Source of the DNA: Paracoccaceae bacterium
GTDB lineage: Bacteria > Pseudomonadota > Alphaproteobacteria > Rhodobacterales > Rhodobacteraceae
Length of the DNA stretch: 8,278 bases
NCBI GenBank assembly: GCA_018647275.1
Contig: JABGTH010000283.1
Location: 1-8,278, forward strand
Reading direction: 5' to 3'
Positions 1-6,302 of this stretch are shown piece by piece. Positions within the stretch are counted from its first letter, which is position 1, and each line of letters begins with the position of its first letter. A model generated the notes under the pieces. The model was not told where the DNA came from, ran no database searches, and saw only the letters and a program-made list of their open reading frames with translations. The position numbers and the translations under genes were made by a program.

Positions 1-136
1 TGCGCCCACCCTCTTTGACCGCATGTTGAATTTCTGCCCGCATCTGGGTCGACATCGCGTTCATCACATCAGGACGATCCAAGGTAATGACAGCAATGTT
101 GTCGTTCAGTTCAAATTTGATCGTCTGGTAATCCAT
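1..136 (-). CDS. Enoyl-CoA hydratase/isomerase family protein (N-terminal fragment)
   Basis: This is the first 45 codons of a gene that runs off the left edge. Translation from the ATG at 136-134 begins MDYQTIKFELNDNIAVITLD and continues RPDVMNAMSTQMRAEI. That is the usual crotonase-fold N-terminus: a short beta strand, then an ITLDRP..NAM motif like the ITLNRP..NAL of enoyl-CoA hydratases. Family members hydrate or isomerise acyl-CoA thioesters in the cytoplasm, commonly in beta-oxidation. The oxyanion-hole and catalytic glutamate regions lie outside the window, so the exact substrate cannot be told. An AGGA lies 9 bases before the start. The gene begins 72 bases after the ccmH stop; I see no clear terminator or promoter in 137-208, so whether it is co-transcribed with ccmFH is open. 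Family assignment is fairly sure; the specific enzyme is not. Confidence 0.82.
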   Translation of the reverse strand, partial: MDYQTIKFELNDNIAVITLDRPDVMNAMSTQMRAEIQHAVKEGGR

Positions 137-208
137 GGCATCTTGTCCTTTTGACTGGCTTAGCAGAAGCATATCAAACGCGTTGCAGTGGGAAAGCAGA
201 ACCGCACG

Positions 209-673
209 TCAATCTTTGAAATCATTATCTAATATCTGAGCCAAGCGCGTTTTTTCCGCATCGCTCAGGCCAGTATCATCCCTGGTAGATCCCGTGGCAC
301 GCCCGCGCAGGTAAATGATCCCAATTCCACCGGCAAGCAGTAGCATCAACGGGCCAGACGCCCACAAAAGCAACGTGGAGCCATTTGCACGCGGTTGCAG
401 TAGTACATATTCACCGTAGCGATCAACGATGAAATCCACCGCCGCTTCGTCACTGTCCCCAGCAACCAAACGTTCGCGCAACAGAATACGCAAATCACGC
501 GCCAAAGATGCGTGGCTTTCGTCAATGCTTTCGTTCTGACACACCAGACAGCGCAGCCCCTTGGACAGATCACGCGCACGGGCCTCCAAGGCGGGATCAT
601 CCAAAATCTCGTCTGGCTCAACCGCCCACAATGGCGAGGCGATCAACATCAAAAGGAAAACAAAACGCTTCAT
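209..673 (-). CDS. ccmH: Cytochrome c-type biogenesis protein CcmH
   Basis: CcmH is a periplasm-facing thiol oxidoreductase of System I cytochrome c maturation. It acts on the CXXCH cysteines of apocytochrome c and works with CcmF in haem ligation. The 154-residue protein has an N-terminal signal/membrane segment (about residues 3-17), the family hallmark LRCLVCQN with the redox pair C42 and C45, a helical region with the conserved DRYGEYVLL stretch (about 84-92), and a membrane helix at about 99-122 followed by a short charged cytoplasmic tail. The length fits the short CcmH/CycL form without the TPR domain that E. coli CcmH carries as a fusion. The start ATG (673-671) overlaps the ccmF stop as ATGA, so translation is probably coupled; no good Shine-Dalgarno is seen. 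No ccmG (DsbE) gene lies between ccmF and ccmH. Confidence 0.96.
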   Translation of the reverse strand: MKRFVFLLMLIASPLWAVEPDEILDDPALEARARDLSKGLRCLVCQNESIDESHASLARDLRILLRERLVAGDSDEAAVDFIVDRYGEYVLLQPRANGSTLLLWASGPLMLLLAGGIGIIYLRGRATGSTRDDTGLSDAEKTRLAQILDNDFKD

Positions 674-2637
674 TCTGCTGGCATCGCTTTGGCGTTTGTT
701 TTACGCGCCCCTGCGGCCACGCGGAAACGCCGATCTGAGAGGCTAAAGCACCCACCAAGTGCCATGAAAGCACATCCAATCCAAATCCAGTTGGTCAATG
801 GTTTCACATAGGTCCGCACAGCCCAACCGCCTGCATCCTGCTCATCCCCGATCACAACATAGACGTCACGGGCCAAATTATAGTCGATGGCCGCCTCTGT
901 CGTTGGCATCTGGGCCACAGGATAAATCCGCTTTTCTGGACGCATCTCTGACAAAACACGCCCATCTTTGGACAATGTGATATCCGCGATCGTTGCCAAA
1001 TAGTTCGGCCCCTCAGAATCCGCGACCCCGTTCAGCGTGATCGTATAGGCCCCTACATCATAGGGCTGGCCGATTTGGGCCACACGAATATCCTCGTACT
1101 GCCAAGACGTAATGCCTGCGACGCCCAGCATGGTAATCCCAAGACCGGAATGCGACAGCATCTTGCCCCAATCTGCACGTGGCAAACGCAACAAACGGCC
1201 CCAATGACCACCCCCGCGCCCGGTACGCGATGCCAGATCGATGATGGCGCCCATGACAACCCACGCAGCTAAGAAAACGCCAATCGGTCCCAATATGGAT
1301 CGACCTGTCTGCATAACCCAAACCAATCCCGCAATCGCAAGCGCCAGAACAAACGCATAACGCAGCGGATAAAACGCGCGCTTAATCTCGGCACGCTTCC
1401 ACGGCATCATCGCGCCCACTGGCAAAACCAATCCTAGAACCAACATAAACGGCGTAAAGGCCATGTTGAAGAACGGCGGCCCCACCGACAATTTGCGGTC
1501 AAAGAACATCTCAGCCACCAAGGGCCATATTGTACCCACGAAAACCACGAAACAGCTGACGGCAAGAAGGATGTTGTTGGTCAATAACGCACTTTCACGG
1601 CTGACCAGTCCAAAGACGCCCTTTGCTTCCATCGTGCCTGCACGCAACGCGAATAGGATCAACGCACCGCCAGTAAAAAAGCCAAGGATCATTAGGATAA
1701 ACACACCCCGCTCAGGGTCATTGGCAAAGGCGTGCACAGAAGTCAGCAAACCCGAACGCACGATAAACGTGCCAATCAATGAAAAACCAAAGGCCAAGAT
1801 CGCCAGCAAAATTGTCCAAGATTTCAAGCTTTCACGCTTTTCGACCACAATGGCAGAATGCAGCAAAGCAGCAGACAGCAACCACGGCATAAAGGATGCG
1901 TTTTCAACAGGATCCCAGAACCAGAACCCACCCCAGCCAAGTTCATAATAGGCCCACCATGACCCAAGCGCGATGCCGATGGTCAGGAAAATCCACGCCG
2001 CAAGCGTCCACGGACGGACCCAACGTCCCCACGCCGCATCCACACGCCCCTCGATCAATGCAGCAACGGCAAAGCTGAATGCCATGCTTAGACCCACATA
2101 GCCCAAGTACAAAAATGGCGGGGGAAACGCCAAACCAGGGTCCTGTAACAAAGGGTTCAAATCCTGCCCATCAAAGGGTGGAACGGCAAGACGCGTAAAC
2201 GGGTTTGAGGTAAACAGAATAAACGCAAAAAATGCGACGCCAATCGCGCCCTGAACCGACAAAACACGGGCCCGCAGGCTGGGTGGCAGGTTGGTTCCAA
2301 ACCACGCAGCAGTAGCGCCGAACAGGGAAACAATCAGGAGCCAAAGCAACATTGACCCCTCATGGTTGCCCCATGTGCCACTGATTTTATACAGCATTGG
2401 TTTGGCAGAATGGCTGTTCTGAACAACCAGCAACAGACTGAAATCAGATGATATAAACGCCCACATCAAGGCGCCGAATGCAAAAGCCGTTAACATGAAT
2501 TGGGCCGACGCGGCAGGTTCTGCAACCGCCATCCATGACCGCCAACCCTTGTGGGCGCCGACCAATGGAACAAAGGTCTGAACGATCGCAACCATAAAGG
2601 CTAAAATCAGGGCAAAGTGTCCAAGTTCAGTGATCAT
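670..2637 (-). CDS. ccmF: Haem lyase subunit CcmF (with H-to-P change at a haem-ligand position)
   Basis: CcmF is the large inner-membrane protein that takes haem from holo-CcmE and attaches it to apocytochrome c. The 655-residue protein has many membrane segments, the tryptophan-rich WWD motif WGGFWFWDPVEN (about 235-246), and a C-terminal periplasmic region. Aligned by motif to E. coli CcmF, H260 (H261), H302 in RSGLLTSVHAF (H303) and H496 in LSHSGLG (H491) are present. In the fourth, QDPGLAFPPPFLYLGYVG, residue 172 is proline (codon CCC) where E. coli has H173. The reading frame is open up to 2835, but the extra 66 residues overlap the holin gene and look non-membrane and non-family. The ATG at 2637 gives the family N-terminus MITELGHFALI and the usual length, with a weak GGA 8 bases upstream. 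It overlaps ccmH by 4 bases. Confidence 0.95.
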   Translation of the reverse strand: MITELGHFALILAFMVAIVQTFVPLVGAHKGWRSWMAVAEPAASAQFMLTAFAFGALMWAFISSDFSLLLVVQNSHSAKPMLYKISGTWGNHEGSMLLWLLIVSLFGATAAWFGTNLPPSLRARVLSVQGAIGVAFFAFILFTSNPFTRLAVPPFDGQDLNPLLQDPGLAFPPPFLYLGYVGLSMAFSFAVAALIEGRVDAAWGRWVRPWTLAAWIFLTIGIALGSWWAYYELGWGGFWFWDPVENASFMPWLLSAALLHSAIVVEKRESLKSWTILLAILAFGFSLIGTFIVRSGLLTSVHAFANDPERGVFILMILGFFTGGALILFALRAGTMEAKGVFGLVSRESALLTNNILLAVSCFVVFVGTIWPLVAEMFFDRKLSVGPPFFNMAFTPFMLVLGLVLPVGAMMPWKRAEIKRAFYPLRYAFVLALAIAGLVWVMQTGRSILGPIGVFLAAWVVMGAIIDLASRTGRGGGHWGRLLRLPRADWGKMLSHSGLGITMLGVAGITSWQYEDIRVAQIGQPYDVGAYTITLNGVADSEGPNYLATIADITLSKDGRVLSEMRPEKRIYPVAQMPTTEAAIDYNLARDVYVVIGDEQDAGGWAVRTYVKPLTNWIWIGCAFMALGGCFSLSDRRFRVAAGARKTNAKAMPAE

Positions 2638-2667
2638 CAATGGCATCCAATTTGAAAAGCTACGCCA

Positions 2668-2696
2668 ACTATAGGCCTTGCCCCAAACCACGCCAA
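2668..2696 (-). promoter_or_regulatory. Candidate sigma70-type promoter for ccmF
   Basis: On the minus strand TTGGCG (2696-2691) is followed by 17 bases and TATAGT (2673-2668). The -10 box matches 5 of 6 consensus positions, the -35 box matches 4 of 6, and the spacing is ideal. It lies in the 97-base gap between the holin stop and the ccmF start and would give a leader of about 20-25 bases. It would let ccmF and ccmH be expressed independently of the lysis genes upstream. This rests on sequence match only. Confidence 0.4.
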
Positions 2697-2734
2697 TGAT
2701 ATTCGCGCACAACTTCGGTTCACATTGTCGCGGG

Positions 2735-3310
2735 TCAATGGTCGCGTTTGCGCCATGCCTCAAGTGCCGCATTGGCATCTGGTGCAATTGAGGCCAAAGA
2801 CAAGCGCACATCTGAGCCACTGTCGGCCACACCAACGCTTTCTGCGCGTAGCTCTTTCAATGCTTTGATATTGTGCATCACTTGGGGGACATGGGCCATT
2901 GTGCCAACAATTTCACGCTGAAACTTCTGGCTTTTCACCTGATGCCGCGCCCCAAAATAGAACGAGACAATAACTCCCAACAACCACCACATCGGTTCAG
3001 GTACCAGCGCAATCCCTTGCATTCGCTGCGAAAACCACAAGGGATCGATCATGGCCGCCACGAACAATCCCAGTGTCCCAAGGGCCAATGCAGGACGCGG
3101 CAAGCGGTTCACCCTATCCATAAAGCGATCAAACCAACCCTGGCGAGGGATCGCAAACTCCTCACCATATTCACGCATGGCCTGCATTTGAACCTGCGCG
3201 CCGCGCTGTGATCCTGCCTCAGCGTTCTCACGAAAGACCTCTACAGTGTCGCGAACCACGTTGCCTCCACCATCAAACATCAACTGAAACATTCGTTCGA
3301 TCATGCCCAT
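2735..3310 (-). CDS. 3TM-type holin family protein, GTA-lysis type
   Basis: I recognise this as the alphaproteobacterial holin family (the GTA_holin_3TM type). Holins make inner-membrane lesions that let an endolysin reach the cell wall; in Rhodobacterales such a holin and its muramidase partner serve release of gene transfer agent particles. The 191-residue protein has an amphipathic N-terminal part (1-60), a hydrophobic segment at about 73-93 (ALALGTLGLFVAAMIDPLWF), a second at about 105-122 around PEPMWWLLGVIVSFYFGARH, and a charged C-terminal tail. The RPALALG...DPLWF...VPEP.WWLLG pattern is the family signature. The start ATG at 3310 has AGAGGG 7 bases upstream; an alternative ATG at 3304 forms an ATGA overlap with the endolysin stop. 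Either start overlaps the endolysin end, so the two were built as a coupled pair. The frame itself is intact. Function in GTA release is inferred; no GTA structural gene is in the window. Confidence 0.88.
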   Translation of the reverse strand: MGMIERMFQLMFDGGGNVVRDTVEVFRENAEAGSQRGAQVQMQAMREYGEEFAIPRQGWFDRFMDRVNRLPRPALALGTLGLFVAAMIDPLWFSQRMQGIALVPEPMWWLLGVIVSFYFGARHQVKSQKFQREIVGTMAHVPQVMHNIKALKELRAESVGVADSGSDVRLSLASIAPDANAALEAWRKRDH

Positions 3311-3894
3311 AACGCGTCCCTCTTGTTAAACTGTGACTGCGACAGATGGTATTGGGGCGCAATGAACTCTTCGGCGCGCCGGATCCACCCGCCCTTTTTA
3401 CCTGCACGCGTACGCGCGTATTTACGGCTGGCAGGACGGCGATCCGCAAGGCGCAGGTAATAATTGCGCCGCGCAATGCCATATGCGTCGATCAAATAGC
3501 CACCCGCAGTTTCGAACGCGGCCTGCACCGCGGCAATGGATTGAGGGCCAAGGGCGCCATCAACAACAACTTCAATCCCCATATCAATTAGCAAGCGTTA
3601 GTATGCGAACCGCGTTGCTGCCTGCGTTCACATACATATCAAAGGCTGCGGTAATTGCGAGATCAGCGGCCCCTCAAAATAATGTTTGATGAAAATATCG
3701 ACGGCTTGTGCACAGCTCAGCATCTGCACATCGTGTTTGTCCACATCCCCGTCATGATCAAGGTCCAAACCAAGACGCCGCATGGTGTGAATGGTCACGC
3801 CAAAATTGGTGGCCCCACCCGGATCATCAGGGTCATTCACATATACGCCTTCGCGATCCACAATCTGTTGGGCAATCTGTCGTACCGTTTGCAT
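3301..3894 (-). pseudogene. GH108 N-acetylmuramidase (GTA-type endolysin), frame-disrupted
   Basis: The family cleaves peptidoglycan glycan strands and is the endolysin partner of the holin. The N-terminal part (ATG 3894) keeps the GH108 signature REGVYVNDPDDPGGATNFGVT with the presumed catalytic E15; the residue after REG is V where G is usual. It also has an EF-hand-like loop DLDHDGDVDKHD. The C-terminal part, down to the TGA at 3303-3301, is a peptidoglycan-binding region (VVVDGALGPQSIAA) ending in GKKGGWIRRAEEF. Between them the frame fails: the expected segment AAFDMYVNAGSNAVRIL is present at 3649-3599 but in another frame, and reading straight through meets TGA (3630-3628) and TAA (3600-3598). 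The outer parts share one frame, so two changes cancel. Comparing with the family pattern, about 16 bases are missing near 3649 and 2 near 3599. AGAGGA 7 bases before the ATG at 3894 decides the start over the GTG at 3897. A sequencing error is the main alternative. Confidence 0.82.
3318..3323 (-). promoter_or_regulatory. Ribosome binding site of the holin gene
   Basis: AGAGGG on the minus strand lies 7 bases before the ATG at 3310 and 13 bases before the alternative ATG at 3304, so it favours the upstream start. It sits inside the last codons of the endolysin frame, so the holin can probably still be translated although the endolysin frame is broken. Confidence 0.6.
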
Positions 3895-3901
3895 CACCTA
3901 A

Positions 3902-3907
3902 TCCTCT
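3902..3907 (-). promoter_or_regulatory. Ribosome binding site of the endolysin gene
   Basis: AGAGGA on the minus strand is 7 bases before the ATG at 3894 and only 4 bases before an in-frame GTG at 3897, which supports the ATG as start. The signal is strong and undamaged although the gene behind it is disrupted. Confidence 0.6.
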
Positions 3908-3933
3908 GGCCATTTCTGACCAGACGAGAATGA

Positions 3934-3947
3934 TTAAATCAGGTTAA
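3934..3947 (-). promoter_or_regulatory. Candidate CtrA-like element upstream of the lysis genes
   Basis: The minus strand reads TTAACC-TGAT-TTAA, that is TTAA-N6-TTAA, also an inverted repeat ATTAA/TTAAT with arms at 3933-3937 and 3944-3948. CtrA of alphaproteobacteria recognises TTAA-N7-TTAA and the half site TTAACC; here the half site is exact but the spacing is one short. It lies in the 75-base gap between the ccmE stop and the endolysin start, 40 bases before that start, where a regulator of GTA lysis genes would be expected. I cannot place convincing -10 and -35 boxes next to it. Confidence 0.3.
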
Positions 3948-3969
3948 TTTCCAGTAGCTACAGCGTACG

Positions 3970-4416
3970 TTAGCTGCCTTCAGGCTCCACATAGACGCCC
4001 TGCGCCTTGAGGGCATCTATAACCTCGGTTGGCATATAATTTTCGTCATGTTTTGCAAGAATTTCAGTGGCTTCGAAGACACCATTGATCAAACGTCCCG
4101 TACCCACCATACCCTGATTTTCCTCAAATAGGTCGGGCAAAACACCCGAATAGATAGCAGGAATAGACGCACCACCATCCGTCACGACGAACTGAATTGT
4201 CTCGCCCTGACCACGCACAAGGCTGCCAACCTCGACCAACCCACCGATGCGAAACACCTCGGATGAGCTGGGTGGATCTTCGACCACTTGCGTCGGAGAG
4301 CGGAAGAAATTGATGCCATCGCGCAAGGCATAGCCAATCAAAACAGTCGAAAGGACCAAGGCAACAGCCATGATCGCAATCACTTGAATACGGCGTTGTT
4401 TCTTAAGCGATTTCAT
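3970..4416 (-). CDS. ccmE: Cytochrome c maturation haem chaperone CcmE
   Basis: CcmE is a membrane-anchored periplasmic protein that covalently binds haem delivered through CcmABCD and passes it to CcmF. The 148-residue protein starts with a basic cytoplasmic stretch (MKSLKKQRRIQ), one membrane helix (about 11-31), then the OB-fold beta barrel with F55RIGGLVEVGS, and ends with LAKHDENYMP. H123 is the residue that forms the covalent haem bond, and Y127 completes the HXXXY motif. Length and motifs are as expected and nothing is missing. AGGA (4426-4423) lies 6 bases before the ATG. The start is 16 bases after the argC stop, so it is probably transcribed with argC. Downstream the ccm series is interrupted by the lysis genes before ccmF. 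Confidence 0.97.
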   Translation of the reverse strand: MKSLKKQRRIQVIAIMAVALVLSTVLIGYALRDGINFFRSPTQVVEDPPSSSEVFRIGGLVEVGSLVRGQGETIQFVVTDGGASIPAIYSGVLPDLFEENQGMVGTGRLINGVFEATEILAKHDENYMPTEVIDALKAQGVYVEPEGS

Positions 4417-4432
4417 TACAATTCCTAAGGTA

Positions 4433-5461
4433 TCAAGGGAACAAAGGGGCCATCATCAGCCCTGTTGTTTCTGGTATACCTAGCATCAGATTGGCATTTT
4501 GCAACGCCTGCCCACTGCTTCCCTTGGTCAAATTATCGAGTGCTGCGATCACAATCGCGCGTCCTTCGATCCGATCAGCAACCACACCGATGTGGCAAAA
4601 GTTTGAACCGCGAATATGACGCGTGCTTGGGGTTTCGCCCATTGGTAACACTTCAATGAACGGTTCATCCGCGTAGGCCGCAACCATCGTGTCATAGATC
4701 ACTTGCGCATCGCCTTTAACATAGGTCGTCGCCAGAATGCCGCGGTTTGCAGGAACAAGATGAGGGGTGAATTGGATTTTCACATCACGCCCTGCCAAGG
4801 CGCTGAATTCTTGATCAAATTCACCCAAATGGCGGTGCGTACTGCCAACGGCGTAGGCGTGATAGCCCTCTGACAACTCAGCGTGCAAAAGGTTCTCTTT
4901 CAACGCACGGCCCGCGCCAGACACCGCACATTTAAGGTCCAGAATGATCTCATCCAGATCAATAACCCCTGCAGCAATCAGCGGGCGCAGCACGAATTGG
5001 CCCGTCGCAGCATTGCAGCCGGTTCCAGCCACCAAACGCGCCCTCTTAATCTCTACACGGTAAAATTCGCTTAGGCCGTAAACCGCTTCGCCCTGCATCT
5101 CAACAGCGCCGTGTGGATTGCCATACCACGCCGCGTAGGCTTCAGGATCACGCAGACGGAAGTCAGCACTAAGATCAACAATCTTAAGGGATTTCGGCAG
5201 GTCACGAATGACCTCTTGGCTGGTTTTATGCGGCAATGCGCAAAAACACAGATCAATGCCAGACCAATCAATCTCATCAAACTTAACCATGTCCGGAAGG
5301 TCCAGATGGCGCAGGTGTGGAAAGACGGAAGCAAGGGTTTTTCCAGCTTTAGAATATGCCCCTAACGCCTTGATTTTCAAAGAAGGATGTTCAGAAATTA
5401 GGCGGATAAGTTCGGCACCCGTGTAGCCACTGGCACCCAAAATTGCGATAGAATAGGTCAT
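4433..5461 (-). CDS. argC: N-acetyl-gamma-glutamyl-phosphate reductase
   Basis: ArgC catalyses the NADPH-dependent reduction of N-acetylglutamyl-5-phosphate to the semialdehyde, the third step of arginine biosynthesis in the cytoplasm. The 342-residue protein begins with the nucleotide-binding motif LGASGYTGAEL (8-18), has the DLSADFRLRD segment (96-105), the catalytic cysteine C149 in AGTGCNAATG, and the HRH motif (209-211) with the presumed catalytic histidine. The cysteine motif differs from the common NPGCYPT form but the cysteine is aligned. The frame is open to an earlier ATG at 5533, but that would add 24 residues overlapping murI; the ATG at 5461 puts MTYSIAILGASGYTG at the N-terminus as in the family. 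Only a weak GAG lies upstream. The gap from murI is 25 bases, so the two are likely co-transcribed. Confidence 0.96.
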   Translation of the reverse strand: MTYSIAILGASGYTGAELIRLISEHPSLKIKALGAYSKAGKTLASVFPHLRHLDLPDMVKFDEIDWSGIDLCFCALPHKTSQEVIRDLPKSLKIVDLSADFRLRDPEAYAAWYGNPHGAVEMQGEAVYGLSEFYRVEIKRARLVAGTGCNAATGQFVLRPLIAAGVIDLDEIILDLKCAVSGAGRALKENLLHAELSEGYHAYAVGSTHRHLGEFDQEFSALAGRDVKIQFTPHLVPANRGILATTYVKGDAQVIYDTMVAAYADEPFIEVLPMGETPSTRHIRGSNFCHIGVVADRIEGRAIVIAALDNLTKGSSGQALQNANLMLGIPETTGLMMAPLFP

Positions 5462-5486
5462 GTTTTTCTCGATATATTGGTAAAGA

Positions 5487-6296
5487 TCACGCTGCAGTAA
5501 AAGTGATCTGTCGTCGCAAGAATTGGGTGGCACGATTGCTGACTTGTTTGGGATCGCCCGTGGTCAGGTAAGCTGGTTCGCCACTGCCGATTTTGTCACC
5601 GTGACGTGTCAGGTAATCTGCCAAACTTTCGCCTACCAACTTGGCCTGCGAGAAAACCTTTACATCCGCACCAAGCGCTTCTTGGAAGGCATCCAACATC
5701 AATGGGTAATGAGTGCAGCCCAAGATGGCCGCCTGTGGCTTTGGCATTTTACGCTTCAACGCATCAACATGTGAACGCACCATCGCTTCGGCCAGAATAA
5801 AATCACCGTCTTCAATCGCATCCACAACACCGCCGCAGGCCTGCGCCTCAACATCCACGCCAATCGCGCGGAACGCCAATTCGCGTTGAAACGCACGGCT
5901 AGATACAGTTGCAGGGGTTGCAAACAACGCAACATGTTTCACATCAACTTCGCGCGGTGGTGAATTGTCGCCCCAATCACGCTCTGTCAGGGCCTCGATC
6001 AACGGAACAAACACACCCAAGACGCGTTTGCCCTCAGGGATCCACCCTTCTTGCATACGGCGCAGGGCAGCAGCAGAGGCCGTATTGCAGGCCAAAATCA
6101 CAAGGTCACAGCCCGCATCAAACAGACGCTGCACAGCCTTGCAGGTTAGATCGTAAATATCATCCGCCGTGCGCACGCCGTAAGGCGCATGCTCGCTGTC
6201 CGCCAGATAGATAAAGTCAACGTCAGGAAGACGCCTTTGCGCGGCCTCGAGTACAGTTAACCCACCTAAACCACTATCAAAAATACCAACTGCCAT
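5487..6296 (-). CDS. murI: Glutamate racemase
   Basis: MurI interconverts L- and D-glutamate without a cofactor, supplying D-glutamate for peptidoglycan precursors in the cytoplasm. The 269-residue protein carries the family motifs in order: FDSGLGGL (6-13), YLADSEHAPYG (30-40), the first catalytic cysteine C70 in LACNTASA, and the second, C194, in LGCTHYPL. Length is normal and both active-site cysteines are present. The ATG at 6296 gives the standard MAVGIFDSGLGG start. It lies 6 bases after the stop of the acyltransferase gene, in the run TGATGACGCATG, with no good Shine-Dalgarno. Translational coupling is therefore likely. A small inverted repeat (CAGGC/GCCTG, 6304-6308 and 6314-6318) spans the upstream stop; it is too short to call a terminator. 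Confidence 0.97.
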   Translation of the reverse strand: MAVGIFDSGLGGLTVLEAAQRRLPDVDFIYLADSEHAPYGVRTADDIYDLTCKAVQRLFDAGCDLVILACNTASAAALRRMQEGWIPEGKRVLGVFVPLIEALTERDWGDNSPPREVDVKHVALFATPATVSSRAFQRELAFRAIGVDVEAQACGGVVDAIEDGDFILAEAMVRSHVDALKRKMPKPQAAILGCTHYPLMLDAFQEALGADVKVFSQAKLVGESLADYLTRHGDKIGSGEPAYLTTGDPKQVSNRATQFLRRQITFTAA

Positions 6297-6302
6297 GCGT
6301 CA

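Noticed and set aside
137..208. Terminator or promoter between ccmH and the enoyl-CoA hydratase gene
   Set aside because: No stable hairpin with T run and no convincing -35/-10 pair could be read in the 72 bases.
1463..1948. Plus-strand open frame of 161 codons
   Set aside because: It lies opposite conserved ccmF sequence including the WWD region; composition is that of a reverse-complement shadow.
2638..2835. An in-frame 66-residue N-terminal extension of CcmF overlapping the holin gene
   Set aside because: It reads antifamily (many C, P, H residues, no membrane helix), overlaps the holin end in another frame, and the ATG at 2637 gives the standard CcmF start and length.
3301..3594. A separate peptidoglycan-binding gene starting at TTG 3594
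   Set aside because: It has no ribosome site and no family start; it is the C-terminal half of the GH108 endolysin in the same frame as the N-terminal half.
3599..3651. Programmed ribosomal frameshifting in the endolysin
   Set aside because: It would need a -1 and then a +1 shift within 50 bases, no slippery heptamer is visible, and residues expected from the family are missing at both junctions, so deletions explain it better.
3954..3975. Cluster of short palindromes (GTAGCTAC, CGTACG, AGCTA/TAGCT) at the ccmE end, considered as a terminator
   Set aside because: Arms are only 4-5 base pairs and no T run follows on the minus strand.
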